A stretch of DNA of 64,000 nucleotides, taken from NCBI GenBank assembly GCA_030028905.1, contig JALDYZ010000010.1, positions 120,260 through 184,259 on the forward strand, written 5' to 3'. The notes beneath the pieces are model-generated. The model was not told where the DNA came from and searched no databases. It saw only the letters and a program-made list of their open reading frames with translations. Shown here piece by piece: positions 9,108-18,592 of the stretch; within the stretch, counting starts at the first letter, position 1; every line of letters begins with the position of its first letter. The position numbers and the translations under genes are program-made. Source of the stretch: Ferirhizobium litorale (GTDB taxonomy: Bacteria > Pseudomonadota > Alphaproteobacteria > Rhizobiales > Rhizobiaceae).

Positions 9108-10727
9108 CTATTGCACCATCTCGATTTCGCTTGGGCGCCAGGTCTTGTCGAAGAACGACGGCAGCGGGCTGTAGAGGCGCAGGATTGTGAACCAACCCTT
9201 TCCAGGGTCGGTCTGGATCCAGTTGCCGCGAGCGACGCCCTGGGGCTGGGTCGGGCCGAAATAGATCGTCGTTGAGCCATCCTCGGCGGCCACAGCCGCC
9301 GGCGAAGGATAGCTCTGACTGCCGGCGCGCGGGTATTTCTGCGGAGTCTGCAGCATCGAGCGTGTCTGGTTGTCGTAGAGCGTGAACGACCAGAACGCCT
9401 CAGCCGGAATGTCCTTGGGCAACGTCACCTTGTAGGTCTTGGCGCCGTCGAACGGATTGTTGTCGGGATCGAGGAAGGCCATCAGATACTGCGAGCCGAC
9501 GCCGGGGATGCGCATGATCATGCCGGGAGAATCCAGCGTGTAGCCATAGTAGAAGGCTGTGCGCGAATCGAGCGTGCGCGCGCCGGTCGGCGGCAGCGGT
9601 TTGAATGCCCCGCCCTCGAAGAGCGGCGGCGGTGTCTCGAAGAAGGCGCCACCCTCCCACAGCATGCTGCCCCACTGCGAGCCCTCGTAGTAGGCCCAGT
9701 CCGGGTGCTGCATCGCGTAGCGCCAGTTAAGCGCCCTGCCTGTCGCCTGACCAACCGCGGCGGCGTCCGAGAGGATCTTCTTCATACGCTCGTCGGGCGC
9801 AAACGTCTTGCCCTTGGCAATGCCGATGGCGACAAGCTGTCCGGCCAGTTCTATGTCGTAGCTGGTCGCCGGCTGGCTCTGGACGTTTTCGTTGATCATC
9901 TCAAAGAAGCCGAGGTCGCTGGGCGGGATCGTATTGAACGACAACCCGGTACCCTCGATGAACTTCATCTCGGGGATTTTCGGCTCGCCTGCTATGCGGA
10001 CGGATCCTTCGAGCGCCTGGGCGATACTCGTGCCGTAGGAGCCTGGCTGGTACGGGTAGACCTTCAGGTTCTTCTTGATATTCTCGACAGCCGGCTTGGG
10101 ATCGTTGTCGACGAGATAGGCGCGTGCAGCATAGAGCGCGAAATTGGTCTTCGAGTGGGCGATGAAGTAGCCGCCCTCGGGAAGCGGGCCGTCGTAGTCC
10201 GGACCAACGATCAGATATTTGCCGCCGAGGCCGCGGTCCGGTCCCGGCCCGCCGATGTCGATGATCCAGGAAAACCACATGTCGTTGATGGTGCCGACGG
10301 CGTTCGACGGCTGCTCGACGACGACCGGGCCCTTGCTCAGGTCGAGCCCGGTCAGGTAGTAGACCGTGTCGGCATTGGCCGTCAGAAACAGCGAACTTGC
10401 ATCCATCAGTTCGGAGAAGATGACGACGTCCCCGGGATTGGCGCCGGCGTCCTCGAAGCCCTTGACGATGGCCAGCGCCGAAGCGCCGCGGAAGCTGTTG
10501 TTGTAGACGTTGAGCGCCCTCGTGAAGTCGAGCGTGTCGTACACCGTTTGCGCGGTCTCGGCGCTCGGCGCGCCATCCTTGAACTCCAGCGTGCCGATGC
10601 TCGTCTCGATCCTTTCGGGTGCGCCAAGAGACCGGACGGTCTCCTGTGCCACCTGCGCAACAGCGATGCAGGGCAGGATGAGGGCAGCGACCATGGTGGC
10701 GCCCCCCATTTTCAAGTGCCGTCTCAT
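9108..10727 (-). CDS. Exported DUF1254/DUF1214 domain protein (long form)
   Basis: A 539-aa protein with a signal peptide (MRRHLKMGG then a hydrophobic core, AVA|QV). The first half fits DUF1254 (SELMDASSLFLTANADTVYYL, WFSWIIDIGGPGPDRGLGGKYL) and the last part fits DUF1214 (FWSFTLYDNQTRSMLQTPQKYPR, GNWIQTDPGKGWFTILRLYSP). No enzymatic role is established for the family; members are usually exported. AAGGAGGAAGCC sets the start at 10727. It lies 70 bases after a second DUF1254 gene, so the pair is a probable operon under the divergent AraC regulator. Function is unknown. Confidence 0.9.
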   Translation of the reverse strand: MRRHLKMGGATMVAALILPCIAVAQVAQETVRSLGAPERIETSIGTLEFKDGAPSAETAQTVYDTLDFTRALNVYNNSFRGASALAIVKGFEDAGANPGDVVIFSELMDASSLFLTANADTVYYLTGLDLSKGPVVVEQPSNAVGTINDMWFSWIIDIGGPGPDRGLGGKYLIVGPDYDGPLPEGGYFIAHSKTNFALYAARAYLVDNDPKPAVENIKKNLKVYPYQPGSYGTSIAQALEGSVRIAGEPKIPEMKFIEGTGLSFNTIPPSDLGFFEMINENVQSQPATSYDIELAGQLVAIGIAKGKTFAPDERMKKILSDAAAVGQATGRALNWRYAMQHPDWAYYEGSQWGSMLWEGGAFFETPPPLFEGGAFKPLPPTGARTLDSRTAFYYGYTLDSPGMIMRIPGVGSQYLMAFLDPDNNPFDGAKTYKVTLPKDIPAEAFWSFTLYDNQTRSMLQTPQKYPRAGSQSYPSPAAVAAEDGSTTIYFGPTQPQGVARGNWIQTDPGKGWFTILRLYSPLPSFFDKTWRPSEIEMVQ

Positions 10728-10797
10728 GGCTTCCTCCTTCACAGCGGTTCAGGCCACGTGACGCCTCATCTGACGCCACGCATCAGATTGGTCGCAA

Positions 10798-12228
10798 CTA
10801 TTGCGACACGACGGCTGGCGGCTGCCAGGTGCCTTCGCCCGCCGGCAATATGGACGGCGCTTCTGTCTTCGGCCAGTACAGGCGCATGACGAGATAGATC
10901 GTGTCATCAGGAGCAGGCAGCCAGTTGGCTTCCTTGTCCGCGCCAGGGCTGTCCTTCTGGATGTAAAGGGTGAGCGAACCATCCTCGTTCTTCCTCATGC
11001 CCGGAAGCATCGGCGAGTTGATGAGGTAGCGATCGATCGGATTCTTGATCAGAAGCTGGCTCTTGCCGTCATACATCGTCACCGACCAGAAGGAGTTGAC
11101 CGGCGGGAGTTGCCCTGCGGGAAAGGTGATCGTGTAATTGTGCTTGCTGCCGTCGAGTGTCTGGCCCTGGCTATCGACGCGCGTGTAGGGATAGCTGGCT
11201 TCCTCCGGGTCATTGCCATAGATACCGGCCTGAGCGGCGACGGCGCGTTTCAACCAGTCGCCATTGTAGTGGGCGCTGTCTCCTGGAAGACCGCTAACCC
11301 GCCAGCCATTGATCGCCTTGCCGGCAGTAGCGACGGCCTCGTCGACCTTCCGCTGGCCCGCCTTCATGCCGAGGCCAATCTCCAGCTTGTGCTCCAGTGG
11401 CAGGTCTTTGAAGTCGAAGGACTTACCCGGCCCGATGCCGATGCGCGCCAGCGTGGCCCTTATCTCCTTCTCGTTGCCCTGCGCCGGGCCGAATTGCAGA
11501 GCGAAGTCGAGATAATCGAAGAAGTTGGTCTTTACGAGTTCCTTGTCGATCTTGGGGAAATCGATGGTTGGCGCGGCCGGCGGCGGCGTCTGCTTCAGAT
11601 ATGCCGACAGCATCTGCACCTTGTAGCCAGCCTGCACCTTCTTGACGTTGTCGAGATCATCCGGGCCAAAAAGCTGGGTACGATAGCCCGCGAGGGAAAA
11701 CTGCGTGCTTGAACGAAACACCTGCTTGATGCCCGCCGGCGTGTCGCCCTCCCAGTCGGGCCCGACTACCATGTAGTCGCCGGCATCGCTCCCTGTGGCG
11801 CGGGTGCCGATATAACCGAAATTGTAGGTGTTGCCGTCACAGAGCATGACCGAGTAGTAGCGCTTCTGGTCGATCGCCGGCACCGAGAGCACCACCGGCT
11901 CCGCCCGCAAATCCAGCCAGACGAAGGAATAGGGCGTATCGCTGTTGGGCGTGACGATCGCCGTGTCCTTGTAGGTATAAACGTTGGGCTCGTTCTTGAT
12001 CTGGTTGAACGGCGCCTTGAACTGCCCTGAATTGCGATCTACCGCGTATTCGTACATGATGGCATAGTTCATCACGAGCGGCAGACCATAGATGAAGCCC
12101 TCCTCGGCGATCTCCTTGGCCTCGATGATACCTGGGTAGTTTTGCGCCATCGACAGGCTTGGCCTCGCAATCGCGGCGCCAGCGAAGATCATCGTGGCGG
12201 AGCGAAGTAGATCTCGCTTTGTCAGCAT
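10798..12228 (-). CDS. Exported DUF1254/DUF1214 domain protein (short form)
   Basis: A 476-aa paralogue of the preceding protein. The N-terminus TKRDLLRSATMIFAGAAIA looks like a weak Tat or Sec signal, with SMA|QN near residue 29. The DUF1254 part shows YKDTAIVTPNSDTPYSFVWLD, and the C-terminal DUF1214 part shows FWSVTMYDGKSQLLIKNPIDRY and NWLPAPDDTIYLVMRLYWP. AAAGGAG precedes the ATG. It is the middle gene of a three-gene minus-strand operon. Two diverged copies side by side could form a heteromer in the periplasm, which is inference. Confidence 0.9.
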   Translation of the reverse strand: MLTKRDLLRSATMIFAGAAIARPSLSMAQNYPGIIEAKEIAEEGFIYGLPLVMNYAIMYEYAVDRNSGQFKAPFNQIKNEPNVYTYKDTAIVTPNSDTPYSFVWLDLRAEPVVLSVPAIDQKRYYSVMLCDGNTYNFGYIGTRATGSDAGDYMVVGPDWEGDTPAGIKQVFRSSTQFSLAGYRTQLFGPDDLDNVKKVQAGYKVQMLSAYLKQTPPPAAPTIDFPKIDKELVKTNFFDYLDFALQFGPAQGNEKEIRATLARIGIGPGKSFDFKDLPLEHKLEIGLGMKAGQRKVDEAVATAGKAINGWRVSGLPGDSAHYNGDWLKRAVAAQAGIYGNDPEEASYPYTRVDSQGQTLDGSKHNYTITFPAGQLPPVNSFWSVTMYDGKSQLLIKNPIDRYLINSPMLPGMRKNEDGSLTLYIQKDSPGADKEANWLPAPDDTIYLVMRLYWPKTEAPSILPAGEGTWQPPAVVSQ

Positions 12229-12334
12229 TTGCCTTACTCCTTTGTGTCTTCCCGTCCCCGACCTGTATCAGCACAAGCTGCAGCGGCTACGGCTCGTTTC
12301 GCCTCAAAGTTCATTGCCGCGTTTCAGGCAGATG

Positions 12335-12859
12335 CTAGTAGAGAACCGCGCGTCGGAAGCCACGCCTTGCCACGCCCGCATAGGAAAGCGGCGTCAACGG
12401 CATGCCGATGATGTCGATGAACACGGAAACCCCGGAACCCTTCTCAGGCATCTCGCCGCCAACCACCTTCACCGTGTATGTCAAGCGATTGCCCACCAGT
12501 TCAGGATTCTCCAGGACGACGACCACCTGTTGGAGCTTGCCTGCCTCGAGGATCGACAGGTCGGCATTGGGTGGGTCGGCAAGAAAGCTGTCCTTGCCTT
12601 TGCTCCAGAACGGCACGAAAGCCTTCGTATCCATGTTCCCGGCGATGCGCTCGGGACGGTCAGAGAAAAACAATGTCGTGGTGCCAATTCCTTCGAGCGT
12701 CAGCTTGCTCGTCGTCTTGTCGAAGGTCATCGCGCTTGCGGTTTGAACGAACAGAAAGTCGGCCATCGCATCGCTTGCCTGCGCCAGTCGTGGTTCAAGT
12801 GGCATCGCCGTCGCTGCCACTGCTGTAGCTGCCAGCAGCAGGTTCCGTCTGGTCGTCAT
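12335..12859 (-). CDS. Small exported protein of unknown function with Tat-like signal
   Basis: A 174-aa protein I do not recognise. It begins MTTRRNLLLAATAVAATAMP with an Arg pair at 4-5 and AQA|SD near residue 28, so Tat export is plausible. The mature part is beta-rich (TFDKTTSKLTLEGIGTTTLFF, LTYTVKVVGGEMPEKG). An ATG two codons earlier lies too close to AAGGAGGT, so I prefer 12859. It is the first gene of the operon with the two DUF1254 proteins and is divergent from an AraC regulator 135 bases away. The three products probably work together outside the cytoplasm. Confidence 0.82.
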   Translation of the reverse strand: MTTRRNLLLAATAVAATAMPLEPRLAQASDAMADFLFVQTASAMTFDKTTSKLTLEGIGTTTLFFSDRPERIAGNMDTKAFVPFWSKGKDSFLADPPNADLSILEAGKLQQVVVVLENPELVGNRLTYTVKVVGGEMPEKGSGVSVFIDIIGMPLTPLSYAGVARRGFRRAVLY

Positions 12860-12994
12860 GTCCATACCTCCTTGATGTGACATCTTCGGGTATTTGCTTG
12901 CGCGACACTCGTCTTTTACTGCACTAGACATTATTCGTATTTCGAAACCACTCATTTTACGCCACGGTTGCATTATTTCTGGAGCGTTGCATGC

Positions 12995-14035
12995 ATGGCT
13001 GAGATCCCGGTTATCTCCAATCGCATATTGCATGGGATGCCGGCCTTCCTGCGCCGTGAAATCGGGCAGAGGGCGCTACTGCAAGCCAATCGCGCCATCG
13101 GCTTCGATCTCGAGCTGACCGAGGGGGAGAATTGCTTCATCCCGCACGCAGCTGTGATCCGCTTCGTCGAAGCTGCAGCTCGGGCCGCCGGCGAGGCCAA
13201 TTTCGGGATTCTGATTGCTCCGATGATGGACGTTGCCAACTACGGCAGCTTCGGACACTACGTGATTGGCGCCGACAACTTGGGGCAGGCCATCGAGCGC
13301 AGCATTACTGGCCTTTGCTATCACAGTACGGATGATAGGATGTCAGTCGCCATCCTTGGCGACGAGGTACGATACAGCTATGTCTTCGCGCTAGCCGGCT
13401 GCGCCGGATATGCCAATGTCGCATGCGCCGCGGCGGGTGTCCTGCTCAGCCTCTTCAGGGCCTATTTACCCCGGGATTGGCGACCGATGCGCATCGAGCT
13501 TGACATCGATAGACCACGCCAAACCGGTCTTTTGGAAGACGTCTTCCAATGCCCGGTCCATTTTAACGCCCCCGCGGTAACCGTTGTGATGGACCGCCAT
13601 CATCTGTCGGCTGCTCCAAGGCACGCCGCCTCACCGATCGTCACCCTCGAGGATGTCGCGCGAGATCGACGAGGCGGCGCTCCTCGCGATTTGCTCGACG
13701 TCATCATGGAGCAGATCCGGGCCCAGGTACTCACGGGCAGCGTGTCGCTCGAAAGCGCCGCGCAATTGACTGACACCAGCGTCCGCACACTGCAACGCGA
13801 ACTGGCTCGCGCTGGCACCGACTTTCGCAGCCTTGCGAGCGCGGCAAGAGTTCAGCGAGCCACCGAACTCCTCCGACACACGAACGGATCGATCACTCGC
13901 GTTGCGGCCGAGTTAGGGTATTCCTCGCCAGCCAACTTTGCTCGCGCTTTCCGAAAGGCGACTGGCGGCGGACCTCGCGAGTTTCGTTCCAACCTGCAAC
14001 AAATACCAGCTCTTTGGGACCATTCGGTCACCTGA
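12995..14035 (+). CDS. AraC family transcriptional regulator
   Basis: A 346-aa regulator. The N-terminal two thirds resemble the arabinose-binding-like sensor of the AraC/OruR type (NYGSFGHYVIGADNLGQAI, MRIELDIDRPRQTG). The C-terminal about 100 residues hold two helix-turn-helix units (LESAAQLTDTSVRTLQREL; GSITRVAAELGYSSPANFARAF). I chose the ATG at 12995, preceded by TGGAG; a TTG nine codons earlier has no better site. It is transcribed away from the DUF1254 operon and is its most likely activator. Confidence 0.9.
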   Translation: MAEIPVISNRILHGMPAFLRREIGQRALLQANRAIGFDLELTEGENCFIPHAAVIRFVEAAARAAGEANFGILIAPMMDVANYGSFGHYVIGADNLGQAIERSITGLCYHSTDDRMSVAILGDEVRYSYVFALAGCAGYANVACAAAGVLLSLFRAYLPRDWRPMRIELDIDRPRQTGLLEDVFQCPVHFNAPAVTVVMDRHHLSAAPRHAASPIVTLEDVARDRRGGAPRDLLDVIMEQIRAQVLTGSVSLESAAQLTDTSVRTLQRELARAGTDFRSLASAARVQRATELLRHTNGSITRVAAELGYSSPANFARAFRKATGGGPREFRSNLQQIPALWDHSVT

Positions 14036-14181
14036 ACAGGGAGAGGTTGCGGCCAGAAGCGGCGATAGTGGCGCCGGACACAACGCCTCCTTGGCCGCTA
14101 TCGCCGAGTGGTAAATCGTCAGAACCACCTGCGCATCCGGAAAGCATACGCTTTGGCACCATGATGGAGAGCGCTTCCTGG

Positions 14182-15711
14182 CTAGCGGCTGCGCAATGGC
14201 TCCGCCAGCAGGTCTGCCGGGAAGTCCTGGTAAGAAACCGGGCGCAGGAAGCGATAGATGGCAAGCGTGCCAACCGAGGTCGAGCGCCCATCGGATGTAG
14301 CAGGATAGGGTCCGCCATGAACCATGGCTGGCGACACTTCCACCCCGGTGCCAAAGCCATTGACCAGCAGGCGGCCGGCAAGCAGTTCGAGCGTCGGGAT
14401 CAACCGACCGGCAAGCGGCAGGTCCTCGTCATCGACATGCAGGGCGATCGTCAACTGGCCCTCGAGCGCATCGATAACCCGGAAAAGTTCGTCTTCGTTG
14501 CCACAGCGGACGATCACGCCGGCTGCGCCGAAGATTTCCTCCTGCAGTTCGGCATCCGCGAGAAAGTCTGCAGCCGTGGTTTCGAACAGAGCGGCGGTGG
14601 CCTGTTGTGCCGTTCCTTCCTTGCCTTGGGCAAGCTGCCTGACGGCGGCGTGACCCGCAAGCCTGGCGACACCCTTGCTATAGGCTTCGCAGATGCCTCC
14701 CGTCAGCATGGTCTGGGCCGGCGCTTCGGCAAGCGCTTGCGTTGCTCCGGAAATGAAGGCTTCAAGCCCGTCGCCGTCGACGGCGATGATCAGGCCCGGA
14801 TTGGTGCAGAACTGTCCGGCGCCAAGCACCAGCGACGAGGCAAAGCTCTTGCCGATGACCGCACCGCGCCGGCTCAGGGCGTGCGGAAAGAGGATAACCG
14901 GGTTGATGCTGCTCATTTCCGCGTAGACGGGGATCGGCTGCTTGCGTTCAGAAGCGATCTTCATCAGCGCGGTGCCGCCACGACGCGAACCGGTGAAACC
15001 GACCGCGCGTATCCTGTGGTCGGCAACGAGGGCCTGTCCGACCTCGAAGCCGGCGTCAAACAGCATGGCGAAGGTCCCGGCAGGCAGGCCGTTTGTGGCG
15101 ACCGCCTTCTGCACGGCCCTGCCGACGAGCTCCGAAGTGCCCGGATGGGCCGAATGCGCCTTGACGACAACCGGGCAGCCGGCTGCGAGCGCAGAGGCCG
15201 TGTCCCCGCCAGCCACCGAAAAGGCCAGAGGGAAGTTGGAAGCCCCGAAGACGGCGACGGGGCCGAGCGCAACGTTGCGAAGACGCAAGTCCGGCTTGGC
15301 GACCGGCTTCCGGTCGGGATCGGCCGGATCGAAGCGAAGCTCCTGAAAACGACCGTCGCGGACTTCCTTGGCAAAGAGGCGAAGCTGCCCCATGGTGCGC
15401 GCCCGCTCGCCTTCGAGGCGCGGCCGCGGCAAGCCGGTTTCGTCCATTGCCCGGACGATCAGATCGTCGCCGATCTCCATGATTTCGTCTGCAATCGTCT
15501 CAAGAAACAGCGCGCGCTGTTCCAGCGAGGTCTCTCGATAGGTCGGGAAGGCCTCCCAGGCAAGCGCAGCCACCCTTTCGACATCGTCCTTTGTCGCGCC
15601 GGCAAAAGCAGGCTGCAAGGCGGCGCCGCTGGAGGCATTGACTGCAAAAAATTCCGTAGCCGCGCCGCGCACGGCAATGCCGCCGATGAGAAGGTCGCCG
15701 GAGATCGTCAT
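14182..15711 (-). CDS. Aldehyde dehydrogenase, alpha-ketoglutarate semialdehyde dehydrogenase type
   Basis: A 509-aa NAD(P)-dependent aldehyde dehydrogenase. Key residues are visible: N159 (GASNF), the general base E265 ([10 protein letters not shown]) and the nucleophile C302 ([10 protein letters not shown]). The [21 protein letters not shown] and [15 protein letters not shown] stretches match the branch that oxidises 2,5-dioxopentanoate in pentose, glucarate and hydroxyproline breakdown. AAAGGAAATGTC precedes the ATG at 15711; the frame is open further upstream without a ribosome site. No sugar-acid dehydratase adjoins it, although one lies at 28452. Confidence 0.92.
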   Translation of the reverse strand: MTISGDLLIGGIAVRGAATEFFAVNASSGAALQPAFAGATKDDVERVAALAWEAFPTYRETSLEQRALFLETIADEIMEIGDDLIVRAMDETGLPRPRLEGERARTMGQLRLFAKEVRDGRFQELRFDPADPDRKPVAKPDLRLRNVALGPVAVFGASNFPLAFSVAGGDTASALAAGCPVVVKAHSAHPGTSELVGRAVQKAVATNGLPAGTFAMLFDAGFEVGQALVADHRIRAVGFTGSRRGGTALMKIASERKQPIPVYAEMSSINPVILFPHALSRRGAVIGKSFASSLVLGAGQFCTNPGLIIAVDGDGLEAFISGATQALAEAPAQTMLTGGICEAYSKGVARLAGHAAVRQLAQGKEGTAQQATAALFETTAADFLADAELQEEIFGAAGVIVRCGNEDELFRVIDALEGQLTIALHVDDEDLPLAGRLIPTLELLAGRLLVNGFGTGVEVSPAMVHGGPYPATSDGRSTSVGTLAIYRFLRPVSYQDFPADLLAEPLRSR

Positions 15712-16028
15712 GACATTTCCTTTCGAATTTTTCCGCTTGAGATGCGTTCGATCCCGGTGCCGGGCAACGCCAATGCGACAAGGTCGTTTTTTGTTCAATT
15801 AGCGATTGGAACCGTCACATTCAAACGGCAACGGCCAAATTGTAATACTTTTTATGTATGCCATTGATAAATATGACGATAATTCGGTGAACGGCCACGA
15901 CGGTGGTCCATGGCCGCCGCGACGAGGGCGTGCGACGCATCGAAATCAGAGGCGTCAACCAACCGCCCTCGCCCGATCTACCGCCCTGAATTCAAGCGGC
16001 GAATGGCCGGGCCTGGCGATCGGCTGCT
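15712..16028. other. Intergenic region, probable promoter area
   Basis: About 315 bases between the aldehyde dehydrogenase start and the tautomerase stop. The part near 15780-15890 is AT-rich relative to its surroundings and probably contains the dehydrogenase promoter. No gene is supported here. Confidence 0.45.
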
Positions 16029-16268
16029 TCAACTCTTCGGCGCCATCGCTCTCAGCTTGCGGAATTCCGGCACCGGAAGCCCGCCCCAGCCCCAGTTGTC
16101 GAGCTCTACCTCCTCGATCACCACGAAGGTCGAATCAAGCGGCTTGTTCAGGACGTTGAGGAGAACCTCACTGACGCCCTTGATGATGGCGGCCTTTTCC
16201 TCTGCTGTAACCGACGTGCGGTCGGGTGTCGTTCCTTCACGGGTAACCTGGACAGTCACGATAGGCAT
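16029..16268 (-). CDS. 4-oxalocrotonate tautomerase family protein
   Basis: A 79-aa protein that begins Met-Pro (MPIVTVQVTREG), so after Met removal Pro1 would be the catalytic base, as in 4-oxalocrotonate tautomerase. The middle reads EEKAAIIKGVSEVLLNVLNKP, and STFVVIEEVELDNWGWGG matches the longer members of the family. GAGGAGATTGCA precedes the ATG; the frame is open further upstream, but that would bury the Pro. It lies 109 bases after the SDR gene on the same strand. The natural substrate is unknown. Confidence 0.9.
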   Translation of the reverse strand: MPIVTVQVTREGTTPDRTSVTAEEKAAIIKGVSEVLLNVLNKPLDSTFVVIEEVELDNWGWGGLPVPEFRKLRAMAPKS

Positions 16269-16377
16269 TGCAATCTCCTCGAAGGTTGGGATTTCCTTGA
16301 TGTCTGCCGGCTGCAGCGCCGATCGCCGCAGCCTGTCGTGCGGCTTCGGATGGGTATCCGAAGCCATCATGCCGATA

Positions 16378-17091
16378 CTACCAGCGGCCGGCGTTCTGGC
16401 CGCCGTCAACGTGGAGGATCTCGCCGGTCACGAAGCTCGCGTTTTCGAGGTAAAGTATGGCGTCAACGATATCACGGATTTCGCCCATGCGCCCAACCGG
16501 GTGTAGCGTGGAGAGTGCCGCATGCGTCTCTGGTGGATGCATCGGCGTCTTGATGACGCCGGGCGAGACGGCGTTTACGCGAATGCCGCTCTTTGCAAAT
16601 TCCATTGCCAGCGCGCGGGTCACCGCGTTCAGACCGCCCTTCGTCAGAGACGCGAGTGCGGAGGGCAGCCCGGCTATCGGCTGATCGACGAGACTGGTAG
16701 TGACGCTGACGATATGGCCGGAACCCTGCTCGAGCATGTGTGCCGCCGCACGCTGGGTGATGTGGAAGAAGCCGCCGACATTAACCCCGAAGTTGTGGTC
16801 ATAGTCGTCCTGTGTCATCTCGACGAACGGCTTGGCAAGGAAGACGCCGGCATTGTTGACGAGCGAATCGATGCGGCCGAAGCGCGCCAGTGCCTCGCGG
16901 ACGACACGTTCGGCGGTTTCCGGTTTGGCAATGTCGCCGGCCACGGCAAGAATGCCCGGATCCGCGCTCTCCTTGATCGATCGGGACGTGGCGACGACGC
17001 GGTAGTTGCGGTCACGATAGGCGCGAACGAGAGCGGCGCCGATGCCCTGCGATGCGCCGGTGATGATGACGACTTTTTGTTCGGTGCTCAT
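16378..17091 (-). CDS. SDR family oxidoreductase lacking the catalytic Tyr
   Basis: A 237-aa short-chain dehydrogenase with intact cofactor motifs: TGASQGIG (11-18) and NNAG (79-82). In the active-site region, GLPSALASLTKGG aligns the usual YxxxK so that K151 is present but position 147 is Ala, not Tyr. S133 remains. The rest of the fold is well kept (VSPGVIKTPM, VTGEILHVDGGQ). The protein may therefore be a non-catalytic or altered SDR, or use another acid. It sits between a LysR gene and a tautomerase gene, all on the minus strand. Confidence 0.9.
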   Translation of the reverse strand: MSTEQKVVIITGASQGIGAALVRAYRDRNYRVVATSRSIKESADPGILAVAGDIAKPETAERVVREALARFGRIDSLVNNAGVFLAKPFVEMTQDDYDHNFGVNVGGFFHITQRAAAHMLEQGSGHIVSVTTSLVDQPIAGLPSALASLTKGGLNAVTRALAMEFAKSGIRVNAVSPGVIKTPMHPPETHAALSTLHPVGRMGEIRDIVDAILYLENASFVTGEILHVDGGQNAGRW

Positions 17092-17235
17092 GATGTGATC
17101 CTCTTTCGATTGCAGCGGTCATCGTGCTTTTGCGACCGCCCCACGCCCTCGGCGCTGGTGCAACTGATTTAGATCAATCCGAACCTCGGGAGAATTGCCG
17201 ACTCTTGGACGACACTCATGCGATTGTCGGCATAA

Positions 17236-18168
17236 TCAGTCGAGTATTTCGGCCTCGACCGCTAGCCGCGCGAATTCGGCGCGCAGGCGCGGGGCGGCGA
17301 AATCGACAAAAGCCCGCACCTTCGGCACCGACATGCGCCCTTGGGGGGCCAGCAGATGCACCGGCAGCGGCGGGTGTTCGGCATCGGCGAGAACGATGCT
17401 CAGACGCCCGTCCCGCACATGTTCGGCGATGTGGTAGGAATAGAGCCTCGTCAGGCCAGTGCCCGCGACAGCGGAGGCCGCCGCCGCCCGAACGGTGTTG
17501 ACGATGCATCGCGGCGTGAAATGCACGGTACGCGGGATGGACGAGCCCGGAAGCGGCGTGAAGCTCCACGAGTCGAGGCCGAAATTGCTGAACGCGACGA
17601 TCTGGTGTTTCGCCAGATCGGTCGGCTCCTCGATGCGCGGATGATGGGCCAGGTAGCGCGGAGAGGCGACGACAACGCGCCGGACGTCTCCGCCGAGACG
17701 AGTCGAGATGTCCGAGGAATCGGAGAGGTGGCCTATGCGCAGGGCGAGATCGACGCCTTCGTCGACGAGATTGACGAAGCGGTCCAGCATGAGAAGCCGT
17801 ATCGAGACCGCCGGGTGAAGCTCCAGGAAGTCGTCCATGATCGGACGAAGAAGTTCCTCGCCGACGACGGGCGGAGCCGATACCGTCAGCATGCCGCGCG
17901 GAGCGGAGCGCTCGCCTGCGGCCAGCATGTCTGCTTCCTCGAGGTCGACAAGGACGCGGCGGCAGGCGGAGGCATAGCGCTGGCCCGCCTCGCTCAGCCT
18001 CAGCGTCCGGGTCGTGCGGTGCAACAGTTCGACACCCACATGGGCCTCGAGAAAGCTGAGCGCCCGGCTGACGGCGGTGGGCGACCGCCTCAGCCGGCGG
18101 GCGGCGCCGGCAAGACTGCCTTCGTCGATCGCGGCGACAAAGACTTTCATTGCATCGATGCGATCCAT
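17236..18168 (-). CDS. LysR family transcriptional regulator
   Basis: A 310-aa regulator with the N-terminal winged helix (MDRIDAMKVFVAAIDEGSL, RRSPTAVSRALSFLEAHVG) and a substrate-binding domain (RGMLTVSAPPVVGEELLRP, DLALRIGHLSDSS). This is the CrgA/DsdC-like branch with the SFTPLP and HLLAP motifs. I chose the ATG at 18168 because it gives the normal family start; the frame extends upstream without similarity. It lies upstream of the SDR and tautomerase genes on the same strand and probably controls them. Confidence 0.92.
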   Translation of the reverse strand: MDRIDAMKVFVAAIDEGSLAGAARRLRRSPTAVSRALSFLEAHVGVELLHRTTRTLRLSEAGQRYASACRRVLVDLEEADMLAAGERSAPRGMLTVSAPPVVGEELLRPIMDDFLELHPAVSIRLLMLDRFVNLVDEGVDLALRIGHLSDSSDISTRLGGDVRRVVVASPRYLAHHPRIEEPTDLAKHQIVAFSNFGLDSWSFTPLPGSSIPRTVHFTPRCIVNTVRAAAASAVAGTGLTRLYSYHIAEHVRDGRLSIVLADAEHPPLPVHLLAPQGRMSVPKVRAFVDFAAPRLRAEFARLAVEAEILD

Positions 18169-18592
18169 TGTGCCGATCTCCGGGATAGTGGTTGCCAGGC
18201 GGTGATTATTCACGCGAAATCGGAAAGGCGCAATTGTGGCTGACGTGGGATGCACGCAGTCCATCGCGCAGGTATCTTGACGCTTGCCGAGCATCCTGTA
18301 CCTGCAACGACACCCGGAACTGCTGGCGACATGTCGGCATTTTAAGAGATTGGAATCGAAGGTCGGTTTTCCGGAATAAGACCCTGCCCGAGACACCAGT
18401 CTGCTTCCTCGGCTCTCTTGGCGGATCGCCTTGGGCTTTGACTGGTGAGGATCGTCAGGAAGGTATCGTCACCCGGAGCCCAGGTGAAGGCGGGAGCGAT
18501 GTAGCAGCGATCGCTTTCGAGTTCCTGGACCTGCTGGCGACCGACGAGCACGGCCGGATGTGGCCAACGACGATATTCTAAACCCGCGCGAT
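18169..18592. other. Intergenic region, no supported gene
   Basis: About 420 bases between the LysR gene and the end of aroQ. Short open frames occur on both strands (for example 18342-18551 minus), but none has a ribosome site or recognised similarity. Confidence 0.45.

Noticed and set aside
9705..10889. 394-codon plus-strand frame opposite the DUF1254 gene
   Set aside because: High-GC antisense frame with no family motif; the minus-strand protein has a signal peptide and both DUF domains.
14014..15867. 617-codon plus-strand frame opposite the aldehyde dehydrogenase
   Set aside because: Antisense shadow; the minus strand holds all catalytic residues of the dehydrogenase.
18342..18551. 69-codon minus-strand frame between aroQ and LysR
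   Set aside because: Unrecognised, without ribosome site; kept only as part of the intergenic note.
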